Made by a program: the position numbers and the translations under genes. The notes under the pieces were generated by a model. That model was not told where the DNA came from, made no database searches, and saw only the letters and a program-made list of their open reading frames with translations. Positions 34,077 to 45,987 of a stretch of DNA of 64,000 nt are shown piece by piece. This DNA comes from Muricea muricata (taxonomy: Eukaryota; Cnidaria; Anthozoa; Malacalcyonacea; Plexauridae): assembly GCA_963855995.1 (NCBI GenBank), contig OY979718.1:23366282-23430281 (forward strand), read 5' to 3'. Numbering within the stretch: the stretch's first letter is position 1; the number at the start of each line of letters is the position of its first letter.

Positions 34077-35645
34077 AAGAAACTTATAAATCATTGCAAG
34101 ATCATAGTATAGAGCTAAAAGTACTTCAGTAATTGTCCGAAATCAGGGTAACGTGCTACAACATGATATAGGCTATAAATATACTCAGATGGGCGAAAAA
34201 TAAAAATTATCTATTCTGATATGTTGCCCTAGATGTGATTATGACACAATCACCTAATATATATATATATATATATATATCATCCGTATATATGTATATA
34301 TTTTCTTTTTTTCGTTTGAAATTTCGTGCATTAGTCGTGCTTGGTTAATATGACATTTTAAAATTGCAATTAGCAGCAAAAACAAATGAAGAGTGAAGTT
34401 TATTTGCATTCAATTAGACACACATGGGATGTTTTACGTCTAAAACAGGTTAAAAAGTTACATTGCGAATCGAAATCCTTTTTTTCCACAAAACTGTACA
34501 TATTTTCTGTGCAGAAAACACATTGCAAACTTCTTTAAGCAATGTGACAGCTGGTAGGTTTACGAAATTGTCGTACTTTAAATAATTGTTAAAGCCCAGT
34601 TTCCATTCAGTCGTGAATGTCGTGAGTAGATCAAAGTGACCGATGTGATAGAGTATGTGTGCACGCCGATGTACACTTAACATGACTAATTTAAATACAG
34701 CTCACAAAAGAAATTCCATGCTACTGCCGCTGTTATCGCCCGCATCTGTCCGGTCTGTCTGAATGTTTCTTTGATTTTGACCCTCTGTCGAAGGAGATAG
34801 CCTTTTTATGGCGTCTTCCACACCGGGTCGCCGTTCTATCCCCACTACTACGTTGTCGCGCGCGACGTTCGGCAGCATTGCTCACTGCTTTTATCAAATT
34901 TGTCAAAATTTGCGTTTTTTTGTCCGCCAATATTGAAACTAAGATCTTATACAGTACCTTTCGATATCTGGAACGCGAGTACTTTGTAACCACCCTTTAT
35001 ATATAAAACTGCATCGTATATATGTAAAAACAATCTTTATACATATATATAAAACTGTTTTGTACAAAAGAATATGGTTTATACATATTAAGGGATATTA
35101 TTTGGGATAAGTGTTGTATAGGTGTCAAATGTTAATTTGACCAACGTAATTTTGTCCGCTTTCGGGCGTCATAAAAATGTGATCCTCTCAAGGTAAAAAC
35201 ACTTTCAACTATTCGTGAAAACGCTTTGAGTTATCCGTTATTCTTTATCTAACCGTGAAAAACTACTCAAACATTTTGCTTTAATCCGTTTTGTTTGTCA
35301 GGTAATATCGTTTTATTTAAACCGCTTACTTGATACCTATGTAATCGTCAGACTGCTCTAATTAGAGAAATCGAGTAAAAGGATTATTTGTACTTTAGCC
35401 TTCATTCATATACTTTAAGGGTCTTTCCACAGCAATCGATATATGGCAAATACATGCAATGTAAAATATTTGCTCGCTTTATGTGTGACAAGTTAGGTGA
35501 CAAATTTCTTTGAATTATCTGATTATGCACCATGCAAACCTTATAGAATTATATGATTACTTAGAGGTCAGTTAATCATGTAGCCTTTGTGCCAAACGCG
35601 ATTGCTGATTTTTGTGAGAAAAAAAAACAAACTGGGATGCTTGCT
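34077..35645 (+). other. Gene A 3' flank and start of the intergenic region
   Basis: Contains the candidate poly(A) signal, a short (AT)n at 34256-34279 and an AT-rich run. A minus-strand 86-codon frame at 34733-34993 is arginine-rich (ADKKTQILTNLIKAVSNAAE, RRARQRSS) and could be the remnant start of a Harbinger-like nuclease, but this is weak. Confidence 0.35.
34199..34204 (+). promoter_or_regulatory. Candidate poly(A) signal of gene A
   Basis: AATAAA 122 bases after the gene A stop codon. It is the first clear hexamer noticed downstream; AT-rich sequence makes chance occurrence possible. Confidence 0.35.
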
Positions 35646-35865
35646 TTAAGGCTGCTTTCAGTTACGCGTTTTTCACACGTACGTACACGCTACAGTAAAA
35701 ACTCTTCTATGTAGTTTGTATTTAACATATAGAATCACTAAAGTATGCTAACTCGTAGCGAATGCTGAATTCTCTCCATGGAAACATGTGTTAATTTCAA
35801 ATGTGAAATTGAAATTTATACTTTTACGTGCGTGTGAAAAACGCGTACCTAGAAAACAGCCTTAA
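35646..35865. mobile_element. TTAA-flanked MITE, 212 bp inside TTAA sites
   Basis: TTAA at 35646-35649 and 35862-35865; ends GGCTGCTTTCAGTTACGCG and CGCGTACCTAGAAAACAGCC, with TTTTTCACACG and CGTGTGAAAA inside them. Lies between genes A and B. Confidence 0.8.
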
Positions 35866-36399
35866 GGCATGCAGTGCTTCCGTTACTATCCAATTTTGAA
35901 TTAGGCGTGCTTTGACATAGTTATAAAACGTGTCGTGTGGGTTTGTAATGAATGCTTCTTTTTATATTTTATGTTATATTAAATACAAATATGTATGTTT
36001 TCGTAAAGACCAAAATTTGAATTCCCATCAGGAATTCGAATACCCTGAACAACAGTTGCAGTTATTCTCGCCCAAACTTATTGACTTTTTATCGATGCAT
36101 GACAGTGACAAGATGTACTTTTAAATTTATAGCTGCATAGCATGTAAGTAGAAAGTTAAAGACAAATGAATTGCTATAATTAAAGCCGTATGTTTGACCG
36201 AATGTATGCTTCATTTATTAAACTTCGGTGAATATAATTTCTTTTAATGCTTCTATACATGTGGTTTGAGTAGGAATATTTGCATCTTCAATTATCGTCA
36301 GTTGCTAAAAACCATTGTTAAATTAAAGATTTTAATAATTCAATGCATGTAACCTAAGTTACGTGCAATGTATAAGGTGTTGTACATTGTGTGAAGTAC
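35866..36399 (+). other. Upstream flank of gene B: nothing recognised
   Basis: A 64-codon plus-strand frame (35930-36124) has no recognisable motif. A TATAA word at 36371-36375 is the only candidate core promoter signal. Confidence 0.35.
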
Positions 36400-36427
36400 T
36401 TATTCCGTCGTCTACCGTTTTGTAGCT
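36400..36427 (+). promoter_or_regulatory. Leader conserved between the two paralogs (gene B copy)
   Basis: Partner of the gene A leader, same TTATTCCGTCGTCT core ending directly at the ATG. A TATAA word at 36371-36375 lies upstream. Confidence 0.6.
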
Positions 36428-39400
36428 ATGCGTGCTTTGTTAAATGTGGTTTTCTTCGCCTTCTTTTCTCTTAATACAAGCAGTGCGAACGTAAACATCA
36501 ACAAATATTTTTGTTTTCAAGAAGAGAAGGAAGGTAGGCCCTATGATGCTATTGTATACTTGCAATCGTAAAGAATTCGACTTTGCAAGATTTAATGTTT
36601 GGTTATTTTCCTTTGTACCAAGACTACGGCTTTTAACTATGTTACCGCTTCAAGCGGTTGACGCGGTGGTAAACCCAAAGTAGCTTTAGGCTGTTTTCCA
36701 CTTAAGCCGATGCTGTTTTCCAACCTCATCGCAGTGGATTCTGATTAATTGTTCACGAAATAAGGAAATGCCTTACGTTTTGCCTTGCAGTGGTAAACGG
36801 GGTACGTTTACACGACGCAACATTTTTGCGAATTAGGTTATCAAATAGTATAATTAATATAAATTTTATAAAGGAGCCTCACAGATAATCCTGCTGTAAA
36901 ACGTTTGCCATGTAAATTTTACATTCTGTAACAATTCATTGTTTTCACGCCACAGAAATATTTGTAATAGCACGATAAAATTCCCAGGCTAGTTCAGTCA
37001 ATGATTAGAGATGCTTTTCGACAAATCCAGAAATGTCTAACAACACAAGATCTTTTTGTATAATTACATTAAAAACCTTAATAATATCAGACACAAGAAA
37101 ATGTGGCAAGCATCACAACACGTAATTACCAAATTAATTATTAATAATAAATTGCTAATTACTGAATGTGTTTACAATTTAGCTGGATATTGTGCCAAAT
37201 GTTATATTATGATCGGCAATAAACAAGACGCTCACCAATTCCTCTTATGACCAGTTCTTTGGAAGCCTTCTGCATGTGCATTGCGAAGGATTCTTTATGC
37301 AATCAGGCGTTAGGTTCATTACGTTTTTATATGCTAACTTTCTGCTTTGAAACTCTAGGCATCATTATATTAATGACATGAAGAATTGACACGATTTTCG
37401 CCGTCACAGTAATATGGCACTCACGCCCCAATTTTTTCCTACATAGTGACACTTTAATGTCATTTAATTTACTGTTATTAATGACAAAAATCAATCAGTT
37501 GTTGTGGCTAATTAGCGGTTAGCGATTAGTCACTAGTAAACCAGGAATATCTCAAACAAAAAAGTTATATACTGTTTTTTCTAGGTAACCGCTTTAATGG
37601 TAGCTTCTTAACTCGCCTTTCTGTTCCATCCATACCAGTCTGTGTTCTTTATTGCTTTAATAACGAATGCTGTAGATCAGTGAACTTCCTCAAAAAAAGA
37701 GATATCAACGAAACAAAGGAAAACTGTGAATTACTAAGCGTCCGTGCGGAAGATCACCCTGAGTTTCTTATCAAAGACAGAGGCTATACATACAGTATCT
37801 TGACTCAACCCATACGTGTAAGTGACCATGCACATCACAATAGGCACGAGGCAAAACAAAAAATGTTGCAGGAAACCTTTTTAGTCTAATAAGGTGACAA
37901 GATTGAAATAAAAAAGTATTTATTAAAAACTACTGAGCACAATGTTCTCAACCGACCAGAATGTTGTGGTATAGGTAATAGCATGATTTTTAGCGCAATT
38001 TGAAAATAACATGCACGAGTGAGATTTTCAGTGACGCCTAAAATACATGCACGAGTCCGCAGAACAAGTGCAATTCGACATCATTGCAGAATTCACCGTA
38101 AAATTAATTAACTGTACATTACAATTAGGTTCTCGTGTATCAAATTTAAATTTAGATTTCTCTGGTTCAAGCGTTTGTTATCCAACCAAAAAGCGATGTT
38201 GATTCTCTGCTATTTTTTAAGCGCAAGAATTGCAGTTGTTTAACTTGCGGAGAATTTTGTCGCAAAGAGAACTGCTCCTGCACTTATAACCACGATGGAA
38301 AGAAGCAATGTACAGGTATCTAGGTATTATGCACCTTGTTCAAAATTATTTTGGTGGCGTTACTCTGATTTTCATATAATATACACACCGTGCAGGGTGA
38401 AAAAACATACCTGCATGGCAACGACGGGAACCGAATGTACGACTTTGGATATTCGCGTATAGCTTAAAATTAGTTGCCAAAACATTAGGTTAACATTCGA
38501 AAGGTTGTGGTCAGGCATGTTTTCAGCTTGATCAGAGCACAGTTAATAGAAATCAGATGGTTAGGCTAGCCGTACCACGTGACAAATATGTTATTGTCCA
38601 TTTTTTATTTTGATCATGTGACCAATAAGCGGTATCAGGATGCTATAGCTCGTATTACATTTATAGTGGAGTGACTCGAGTTGGACACAAAATACTCCGT
38701 CTATGTTCGTTTTTCGCTACTTTTGTATTTATTTATCTATCATAAGGAGTGTTGTGGTTATGGGTGGCGGTAATTGCGCCTTTTTCGGCTGTCCAACTAG
38801 CGGAAAGCACAAGATTTCCCTCTTTCGGATCCCTCGCGTGGCTGCTTCTGACGGCGAGCAAACGAAGCATTTGAAGCAAACAGCTCGGAAAGAGTGGATT
38901 CGTCTAATTTTGCGAACTCGAAAGACAACAGAAGAGTTGAATAAAAGAATCGAGGCTAGCAATGTATTTGCTTGCGAACGACATTTCAAGCCAGAATGTA
39001 TTTTAGTTGGTAAGCGCATTTTTTAGTGTATGTGTATCATTTTATTCATTTGTTTTATATATCACAAATTTTAGCATAAAGATGCGCTGTTCATGAATAA
39101 ATTATTTTTTAAATAACTGAATTTTATTTCCATATTTTAGGAGTAAGAAAGACATTGGTTACGGGCAGTGTTCCAACGGAAAACTTGCCAACAAGGAGCC
39201 ACGAAACCCCACAGCGAGAACGTCGGCAAATTGTAAGATTTCTTCCTGTCGACAGTGAAACGGCGCCGTCAACATCTGGCCAATATGTCGCTGAGCCTTA
39301 TTACTCTGATATCAATGACTTACGTCGACAGCTTGACCAAAAAAATATTCATCCATGGAAACTTGAGGGATCTGATGGGGATATTCGGATCTTACTTCAC

Positions 39401-42400
39401 GAAGAAACACATAGTGTTCCAAAACACACAGTTGTTGTAAGTTCCAACTTGGAATTTTCCATATTTGTCTATAACTGGCCTTTACCTGACTGCCATTACA
39501 TTTATAAAGAACATAAACGTTCTCTGAAGTACTTGGATGTAGTTGAATTGTTGGAGCAGTTAGAAAATGCTACCCTTTGCGAAGGATTGTCGAAAGATGA
39601 TGAAGTTATGTCTGTAGCTTCTGACCCAACTAGTAACCCAGATCCTAGCCCAACCACCATTGTACGTCACACCATACCCAAAGCTATTCAGACTGAAGAG
39701 CCCCATTTTGAAGTGACACTCTACTATCGGTCTGTCTCTTGTGATGTAATTGAAAAACAAAAGTCAAAAGAGGTTTGCAAGCCATGTTCTAGTGCCTTTT
39801 TGTCAGTTAAAAGAGCAGCAAGAAAAAAATCAAATGCCTCAGCAACACCAGCCAAGCCAAAAGCCTCTCTATCTGCATGTGGACAAGGGAAGTTGCGAGC
39901 CACTGTGATATCAACACGGCTGCAAGTCAAAGATCTCGAGGATCGCTTGCAAGAACTTCAGTTTAAAATTGAAAAGCAAGGAATTGGCATTAGTGAAAGC
40001 ATAGAAAAGGATATTCTCATGATAATGAGTGGACAAAATCTTGATGCTACGCCTCACATGAAGTTCTTCTGGCAAGAACAAATGAAATTGTTGCAAAGAA
40101 CCAAGATGGGTAGAAGGTACCACCCCCAAATCATCCGTTTTGCCCTTTCCCTCCATGGAAAATCCCCATCAGCTTATAGAGAGTTACAAGAAAGTGGCGC
40201 CCTTATTCTCCCTAGTGAAAGAGTTCTGCGGGACTATAAGAACTATTTTAAGCCAAAAGCAGGTATCAGCAAAGAAAACGTGGAAAGCTTGCGTGCGAAA
40301 ACCTCATCCTTTACTCCTGTTCAGAGATATATAGCAGTTGTAATGGATGAGATGAAGATACAATCAAATCTTGTCTTTGATAAAGTCTCAGGAGATCTTA
40401 TTGGCTTCATCGATTTGGGTGACCCAATGACCAACTTTGCCAATTTGACTGATGAGGATCCAATTGCCACCCATGCTTTAGCATTTCTTGTGAGGGGATT
40501 ATGCACTGATGTAAAACACATTATTGCATATTTCTTCACAGGAAATGTTACATCGTTCCAGCTGATGCCTCTGTTTTGGAGAACAGTGGCTGTTTTAGAA
40601 GTGTCCCTTAATCTACGTGTGTGTGCTGCTGTAAATGATGGTGCTTCACCAAACCGGAAGTTTTTTCGTTTGCATGTTCAGCTGGCAAAAGATGTAGATT
40701 GTGATGTTGTGTACAAAGTTAAAAATATTTTTGCACCATCACAATATATTTTCTTCTTCCCTGATTCACCGCATCGTATGAAGACAGCCCGCAACTGTCT
40801 TTACAGTTCTGGTTTTGGTAGCCATAGTCGCCTGATGTGGAATAATGGGCAGTATTTGGTGTTCCAGCACATCGCAGATCTCTTCCACAGTGACCAAAGA
40901 TTTGCTCTTCATGCCCTCCCCAAGTTGACCTTGGACCACATTGCACTCACCTCCTACAGCAAAATGAAGGTTAAGCTGGCAGTCCAGGTCCTTAGCAAGT
41001 CGGTAGCTATTGCCTTACGGGAGACTGAAAAAGATGATGTTTTGGGTACAGCAGAGTTTTGTGACATGATGAATGGATTTTTTGACTGTACCAATGTGAG
41101 GTCACTGACTGAGCATGTACAGAAAAAGAATTCATTTGTCATGCCATATCAATCTCCTGATGATGAGCGTTTGGCCTGGTTAAAGAATGTGTTTCTAAAG
41201 TACTTAGAAAGCTGGAAACAAAGTACTATGGCACGTGAAGGAAATTACACCCCTGATGACAGGAATCGAATGTTTCTGTCATCTCAAACCTATGAAGGCC
41301 TCAAAATAACAGTGAACTCTCATGTTGAGATCATTAAATTCCTCCTCGCTGAGGGATTTAAATATGTTTTAACTGAGAGACTAATGCAAGATGTCATTGA
41401 AGACTACTTTGGGCACCAGAGAGAGAAAGGAAGAAGATCAGATAATCCTACTGCTCAGCAGTTTGGATATAATGACCTTACTATTGCCAGTCAACGAGAC
41501 ATTGCTCCAGTAGCACGAGGTAATGTTGGTGGACGTTACGAAAAGACAAAATGGTTAAACGTCAGTGAGGAGCCAGTGCCAAAGCGGAAAAGTAAGAAAA
41601 CATAATTGGGGACTGAACTGAACTTACTCTTTCAGGTCTTCTTAGGAATTACGCAATTAGTTCATTATCATTTTGAAACCAGCATAAAACAAGTAACCAG
41701 GGGGCGGTTGTATCAAAGGCGTTTAGCTTAAACGGCGGATAAGTGAAATTTAAAAATCACTTTACACCTAGTACTGAACCGAAAATATGAGCTTAATAGA
41801 ATAAATATTTAGTTTCATATATAACTGTTTTCCTCAGGTCAAATAACTTTAGCTGGTTTGTTTATGCAACATGCAAACTTGTTTTATATTTTTGACTTAT
41901 CCACCGTTTAAGCTAAACACCTTTGATAGAACCAGCCCCTGGTCATTAAGTTCATTGCATTTCTGTGGTGATTACATCATTTGGCCAAGAAGCCACATTT
42001 ATTCGGCAATTATATATTCTACTTGACACATGGCTGTAAGGCTTCCAGGACAAGAAGTGTTCATGATGTAATTATTAAAAAAGTGTACTGATAAACACAT
42101 TGTTTCACTTCAGATGTTCGTGGCTATGTTTTCTAAATGGCCAGGATTAGATGAAGTGCAGTTGGTGACTGACACCACTATTAGTTTTTGAAAAATATGC
42201 TATGATGATTCTTTATTGCATATCATTCCCTTATTTGTTATACCATGATCAAATTACTGAAATTTATCAGTGCAGTTAGTAAGACAATTGCACAATTGAT
42301 CTTGACCGAAGTGAAGTAATTTTTTCATGTACATAATTATATAATAAGTTAATAATGGACATATTCGACTAGTAATTATACACAAGTGATTGCAAGTACA

Positions 42401-44914
42401 AGCAAGTATTTCTTAAGAATTGTACATTGGACAAGATATTGACAAATTATTTGAATTACTGTGTTAGCTTTTTTAGATTAATTTACATGTTATAAATATT
42501 ATTTTAATGAGCTATGGTAGTAATGAATAGTGATTGGCAGGGCCATAGCAAGCTCAATAATTGGGGGGGGGGGGGGCTGATATTTCACACACCATAAAAA
42601 CAATTGATTTCAAAAGACATTAATTGTGCAGAACACGAATATATGAATATAAGCTCTCCTCCAATTATCGAGCTTGCTACAGCCCTGATTGGACTATTCC
42701 TAGTTTATGTAAATGTTGCTTATGCAAACAAGCCTGACAATACAGTGACACAAATCAAATTGTTGGTTTCTTAATCGTCTTTCGACACTTTACTGCGTTT
42801 TAAATCCTTTCTTAGTGATTTACTCTTTGTCATTTTTTCCCTAATTTTATATTGACTGATGTAGTCCCTTGCATACGAGAAAGAACGAACTCGTAAATAC
42901 AATTTTATGATGTTTTCCAAACAGAGTTTTTGTACAGTATTTTTACCATCTGCCCCTGCCTGGAGGACAATGTTTTCCCACAGTGACTTCACGACTGGAG
43001 AATTTAATGTTGATTCGCATATTAATTCAGTTGGTATATTTCGCAAAGCCAGTTCTCCATCACCAACAGTTTTTCGAAAACATATCTCAGCTTCCTCGAC
43101 AATCCCCATTAGATTATCGCTCGGGGTAACCAGACCACCTCTGCTGCGCGCTTCAATAAAACTATTATCAGGTTCAGTCGACTTTAAAGACTCTAAAAGT
43201 TCTTGTAATCTCTCGTCTTGTTTGTTCTTTTTAGTACGAGCCTTTTGATAGAGTTTCGAGACGATATAGCCCGCTATGTAGGAAAGAGGGCCTCGTTCTT
43301 TAGGATCAATTTCCAGGTTTCCAGCACAGGTTGGCTTTGTTTTCGCCAGCTCACGTTCTCGACAGACCTTGTAATGCCCAACTAAATGATCTGGTATCTC
43401 GATCATTATTATACACGAAGCATTTGAGTTCGGGCAGTTCAAATACTTGCTAGCATTATCCATCAATCCATAGAATGCTTCAAGTAATTTGTCCTGATTT
43501 TTCTTGCGGCAAAATTGTCTGTATAAAGGTAGTACAGCGTCAAATAAAGCTTTAGTGCAAGAGGCATTTTTTATGAATTTGTTTATTTCTGTTCCATACA
43601 AATCATCTGACAGCAAACCGGTTTTGATTTTTTGGATAATTCCAGTGAGATTGTCTAGTGTCATATCAGATTCAGTGGGCAATTCATCAGATGTATCACA
43701 ATGCTTCGCATTCGTGTGTTTCGTTAAACCGCCTTTAGATTTACAAATCTTGTCACAACTTGGACAAGGAAACGATTTTTTCCCTTCAATTTCTACCAGA
43801 GCGTCCTGAAACTCAGCATCAATCTCGTCAGTTTCCGATTCTAACACCGCAATCGATATGTTCAAGTTAAAAAACATCGTCACTTGACTTGTTTTCTAAT
43901 CCTTTAATCGCTAACTCATCGTCGCTAAAACTTTCAATTTCCATTTGCTCAAGGCATTCCTCTGAAATATCCTGAATATCGCCGATATAATTATACGTCT
44001 TCCTCGCTCTCCATTCTGCAAACTTCTCTTGCTTTTGTTGCGTTAAAGAGGAAATATTCTCCAGTTTCAAAGGTGTATCACATTTCACGCCATTGTCAAT
44101 ACATCAACACTACGCTGCTTGATACCGCTTATTGATCACCTGACAAAAATATAAAGTGGTCTCCGACATCATTTCCCGAAGCCTTTGAAGTTTGCCGCCT
44201 AGCCTAACCATCTCATTTCTATTAACTGTGATCAGAGTTAATGATATAAACTGAGAATAACACCGCAAACATCAATCAAAAAATAGGCAATCATACAATT
44301 TTCAGCTTGAACAAAGGTGACGCAGGATCCCAACTCCCTTTACCTGTGTTAAAGAAATAAGGCAAAATCGAATATTAGGACAGAAAAACCCAACAAAAAG
44401 CTCCATATACAACCCAATATTTTACCTAATCATTTACTTTCCTCATAAATCAAACATATTGGTTTATTTTTTTAAAGTTGTGTTGAAGGTACCTAAACGT
44501 CAAGCTCAAAGTCTTCAAAGACTTGAATTTAATTTTTTGACTTTTTCAATTTAACATTACTTTAACTAATTGTAAAACTGGATTTTTCAGATGGAATTTT
44601 CGAGATTTTAGTTAGCAGCGAGGGATTTCACATCGATCAATCTGATCAGAAGTCCAAAGGTCATGCAGTCATTGAAATAAATGGCAAAGATTACTCTAAA
44701 AATGATCGTGGTTTCAACGTCGTGGTTCTTGATAGTGCAAATGGTAAGTTTATGCAAATCTTACGCAACTTAATATAGTACGCAAGAATTAGCTATAAGT
44801 TCAGCTGATAGCTTTAGTATTTTCAGGTCATGTGGAAGAAACGATCACCTTTGATACGCATACGGATGCGACTCAAATGACTGCATTTCTAAACGATATC
44901 TCATCAAAAATGAG
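36428..44914 (+). CDS. Gene B (partial): tandem paralog of gene A, exons 1-5
   Basis: Exons 36428-36533, 37585-37817, 38222-38315, 44591-44743 and 44827-44914, with the same intron phases as gene A. Exon 1 gives a cleaner signal peptide (MRALLNVVFFAFFSL, likely cut after SSA). Exon 2 is the PAN-like domain and is about four-fifths identical to gene A over its length, with two extra residues near KKRDINETKEN. Exon 3 is the cysteine cluster (CSCLTCGEFC). Exons 4-5 begin the ILEI domain (DGIFEILVSSEG, RGFNVVVLD, ITFDTHTDATQM). No equivalents of gene A exons 6 and 7 were found up to 64000, so the gene either continues past the window or has lost its 3' end. Intron 3 is expanded by the P-like transposon at 38538-44230. 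The stretch after exon 5 carries the BEL/gypsy/LINE tower. No stop or frameshift was seen in the five exons. Confidence 0.8.
36534..37584 (+). other. Gene B intron 1 (1.05 kb)
   Basis: 36645-36690 shares AGCGGTTGACGC with the 16262-16905 arm. Otherwise nothing noticed. Its small size against 8.5 kb in gene A shows how far mobile DNA enlarged the gene A intron. Confidence 0.5.
38538..38569 (+). repeat. Left terminal inverted repeat of the P-like transposon
   Basis: Matches the reverse complement of 44199-44230 at 31 of 32 positions and is preceded by the target duplication ATCAGAG. Confidence 0.88.
38760..41605 (+). CDS. THAP-domain P-element-like transposase, 904 aa, 2 exons
   Basis: Exons 38760-39009 and 39141-41605, joined across a GT-AG intron of 131 bp, give 2715 nt without a stop. 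The start is taken at 38760 because the THAP zinc finger begins there (MGGGNCAFFGC: C6-x4-C11, then W and CERHF). An in-frame ATG at 38703 would add only 19 hydrophobic residues. Coiled-coil-like residues lie near 255-280. The RNase H-like core shows VVMDEMKIQS (D486) and AAVNDGASPN (D583). The third acidic residue is likely in DVIEDYFGHQ (E837). The tail NPTAQQFGYNDLTI is typical of THAP9/P-type transposases. The enzyme should bind the transposon ends through THAP and cut and rejoin DNA. Length fits the THAP9 family and the frame is intact, so the element may have moved recently. Confidence 0.88.
41701..41939. mobile_element. MITE nested in the P-like transposon (family of 1281-1530)
   Basis: Inverted ends GGGCGGTTGTATCAAAGGCG and its reversed partner ending AACCAGCCCC enclose about 160 bp that also occur at 1281-1530. 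It sits between the two convergent transposon genes, in non-coding sequence. Confidence 0.75.
42538..42687. mobile_element. CAGGGC foldback MITE nested in the P-like transposon
   Basis: Ends CAGGGCCATAGCAAGCTC and GAGCTTGCTACAGCCCTG are inverted. The inside carries a G run and CACGAATATATGAATATA, shared with the near-perfect palindrome at 22614-22794. Confidence 0.7.
42771..44088 (-). CDS. Transposon accessory gene: C2H2 finger plus transposase C-terminal-like domain (one frameshift)
   Basis: Two overlapping minus-strand frames, 44088-43867 (73 codons) and 43883-42771 (370 codons), read as one protein of about 435 aa if one base is removed from the six-T run at 43869-43874 (A run on plus). 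The N-terminal part is acidic (QDISEECLEQMEIESFSDDE). A classic C2H2 finger follows (CPSCDK, then KHTNAKH; C-x2-C-x12-H-x4-H). The last half has RGPLSYIAGYIVSKLYQK, EARSRGGLVTPSDN and AEICFRKT, which resembles the extreme C-terminus of longer THAP9-like transposases. The gene begins about 110 bp inside the right end and runs toward the transposase. It may be a split-off transposase part or a regulator. The frameshift may be a real mutation or a homopolymer sequencing error. Confidence 0.65.
44199..44230 (-). repeat. Right terminal inverted repeat of the P-like transposon
   Basis: Partner of 38538-38569, followed directly by ATCAGAG. Confidence 0.88.
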
Positions 44915-45372
44915 GTAAGACAAAAAAAGAAAAATAATATTTTTCATGGGCGGTTAATCACGTCATCGAGTCTTGCAAAGTGAATGGGCGGACCACTTAT
45001 GAACTGGTGTCAAAATTAATGGTCAACTAATTTATATACTCGTTTTATGGGAAAATCTTGTTTGCATGAAAAAAAAACATTTCACTGTACTAGCCGATGT
45101 TATAATTATTTAAAAAATTCACAACGTTTGAAAAAAATGAGGAATATAGTATGTTTAAGAACAAACCTACACCGTATCAGTTGGTAAATTGTTTTTAAAT
45201 AAATCCCATGATGATCAAGTGCAGTTCGAAAAATTCTGAAATTCATCTTATCTCTAAGCGTACGTGCCCACATGTATGCAAATGTATTTACCTACCATAA
45301 TTTTTTGTGGAGGTTTTCTAACAAACTAGATTCATATTAATCTGACACTGCAAAGAACAAAAAAAAATTCGT

Positions 45373-45440
45373 TGTCTCGATTCGTTATCTCGAAGCTTCG
45401 GGTTTCCGGACCGCCGCTCTACCAATTGAGCTATCGAGTC
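45373..45440 (-). tRNA. tRNA-like sequence, probably pseudogene or SINE head
   Basis: The minus strand folds as a rough cloverleaf: acceptor GACTCGA with TCGAGAC, a good A box (TAGCTCAATTGGTAGAGC), an anticodon loop CCGGAAA (C instead of T at 33, so no safe anticodon), and a short T arm TTCG-CGAA. The B box is not canonical. A run of T follows a few bases downstream, like a Pol III terminator. Confidence 0.4.
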
Positions 45441-45987
45441 AACAGGAATTGGTAGCGAGTTTTATCCAATTTAAGCGCACGAAATATTTTCGTGACGAAC
45501 GTCTTAACGCTTCTCTGAGGACGCGCAGTAAGATCATTTAACTTTAAGCGATGTAAGTCGTTATTCTTCGAGCTTTTTTCCCGTAAATTGAGCCATTTAT
45601 TCAAGGTTTTTTACTCGAAATAACTATCTCGGAACATCGTCATGAAAGAAAAGCAACTCAAAGAGAATAAATTATACAGTAAACCATGTGGTATCGTAGC
45701 AACTATATTGTTTTAGGGAAGAAGGGGATGGGGTGATAAATTTTAAATATTTTGGCGCGAGATTGTACTTGTATTCACCAAATCAACTTTAATGGATCAT
45801 TAATCAGGTTTACACTGAATTAAACTTTCCCACTGCGAAGCGCACAGATGTCGTCAGTGTTGATGTTTGTCCGCATTTATAATTTATTCTTCTTTATTTT
45901 TGCATTCATAACAATTTACGAATGTGGATCATTAAGATCCTATTGAGATTTGAGGTTACAGCTTGTTGGTCATATTTGACAGAATTC

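Larger units (their letters stand above)
38538..44230 (+). mobile_element. Complete P-like (THAP) DNA transposon with two convergent genes
   Basis: The ends are inverted repeats of about 32 bp (starting CACAGTTAATAGAAAT, one mismatch), at 38538-38569 and 44199-44230. Flanking direct repeats ATCAGAG lie at 38531-38537 and 44231-44237; if the terminal G is shared this is an 8-bp duplication GATCAGAG, the size usual for P elements. A second inverted motif (TGAYCAATAAGCGGTATCA) sits inside each end, near 38618-38637 and 44120-44139. It holds a THAP transposase on the plus strand and a C2H2 gene on the minus strand, both transcribed inward, plus two nested MITEs. It lies in intron 3 of gene B in the sense orientation for the transposase. 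Confidence 0.88.

Noticed and set aside
34733..34993. Arginine-rich minus-strand frame as a host gene
   Set aside because: No splice context or intact domain; at best the remnant start of a Harbinger-like protein.
39560..41142. Minus-strand frames inside the THAP transposase
   Set aside because: Antisense shadows of the intact transposase exon.
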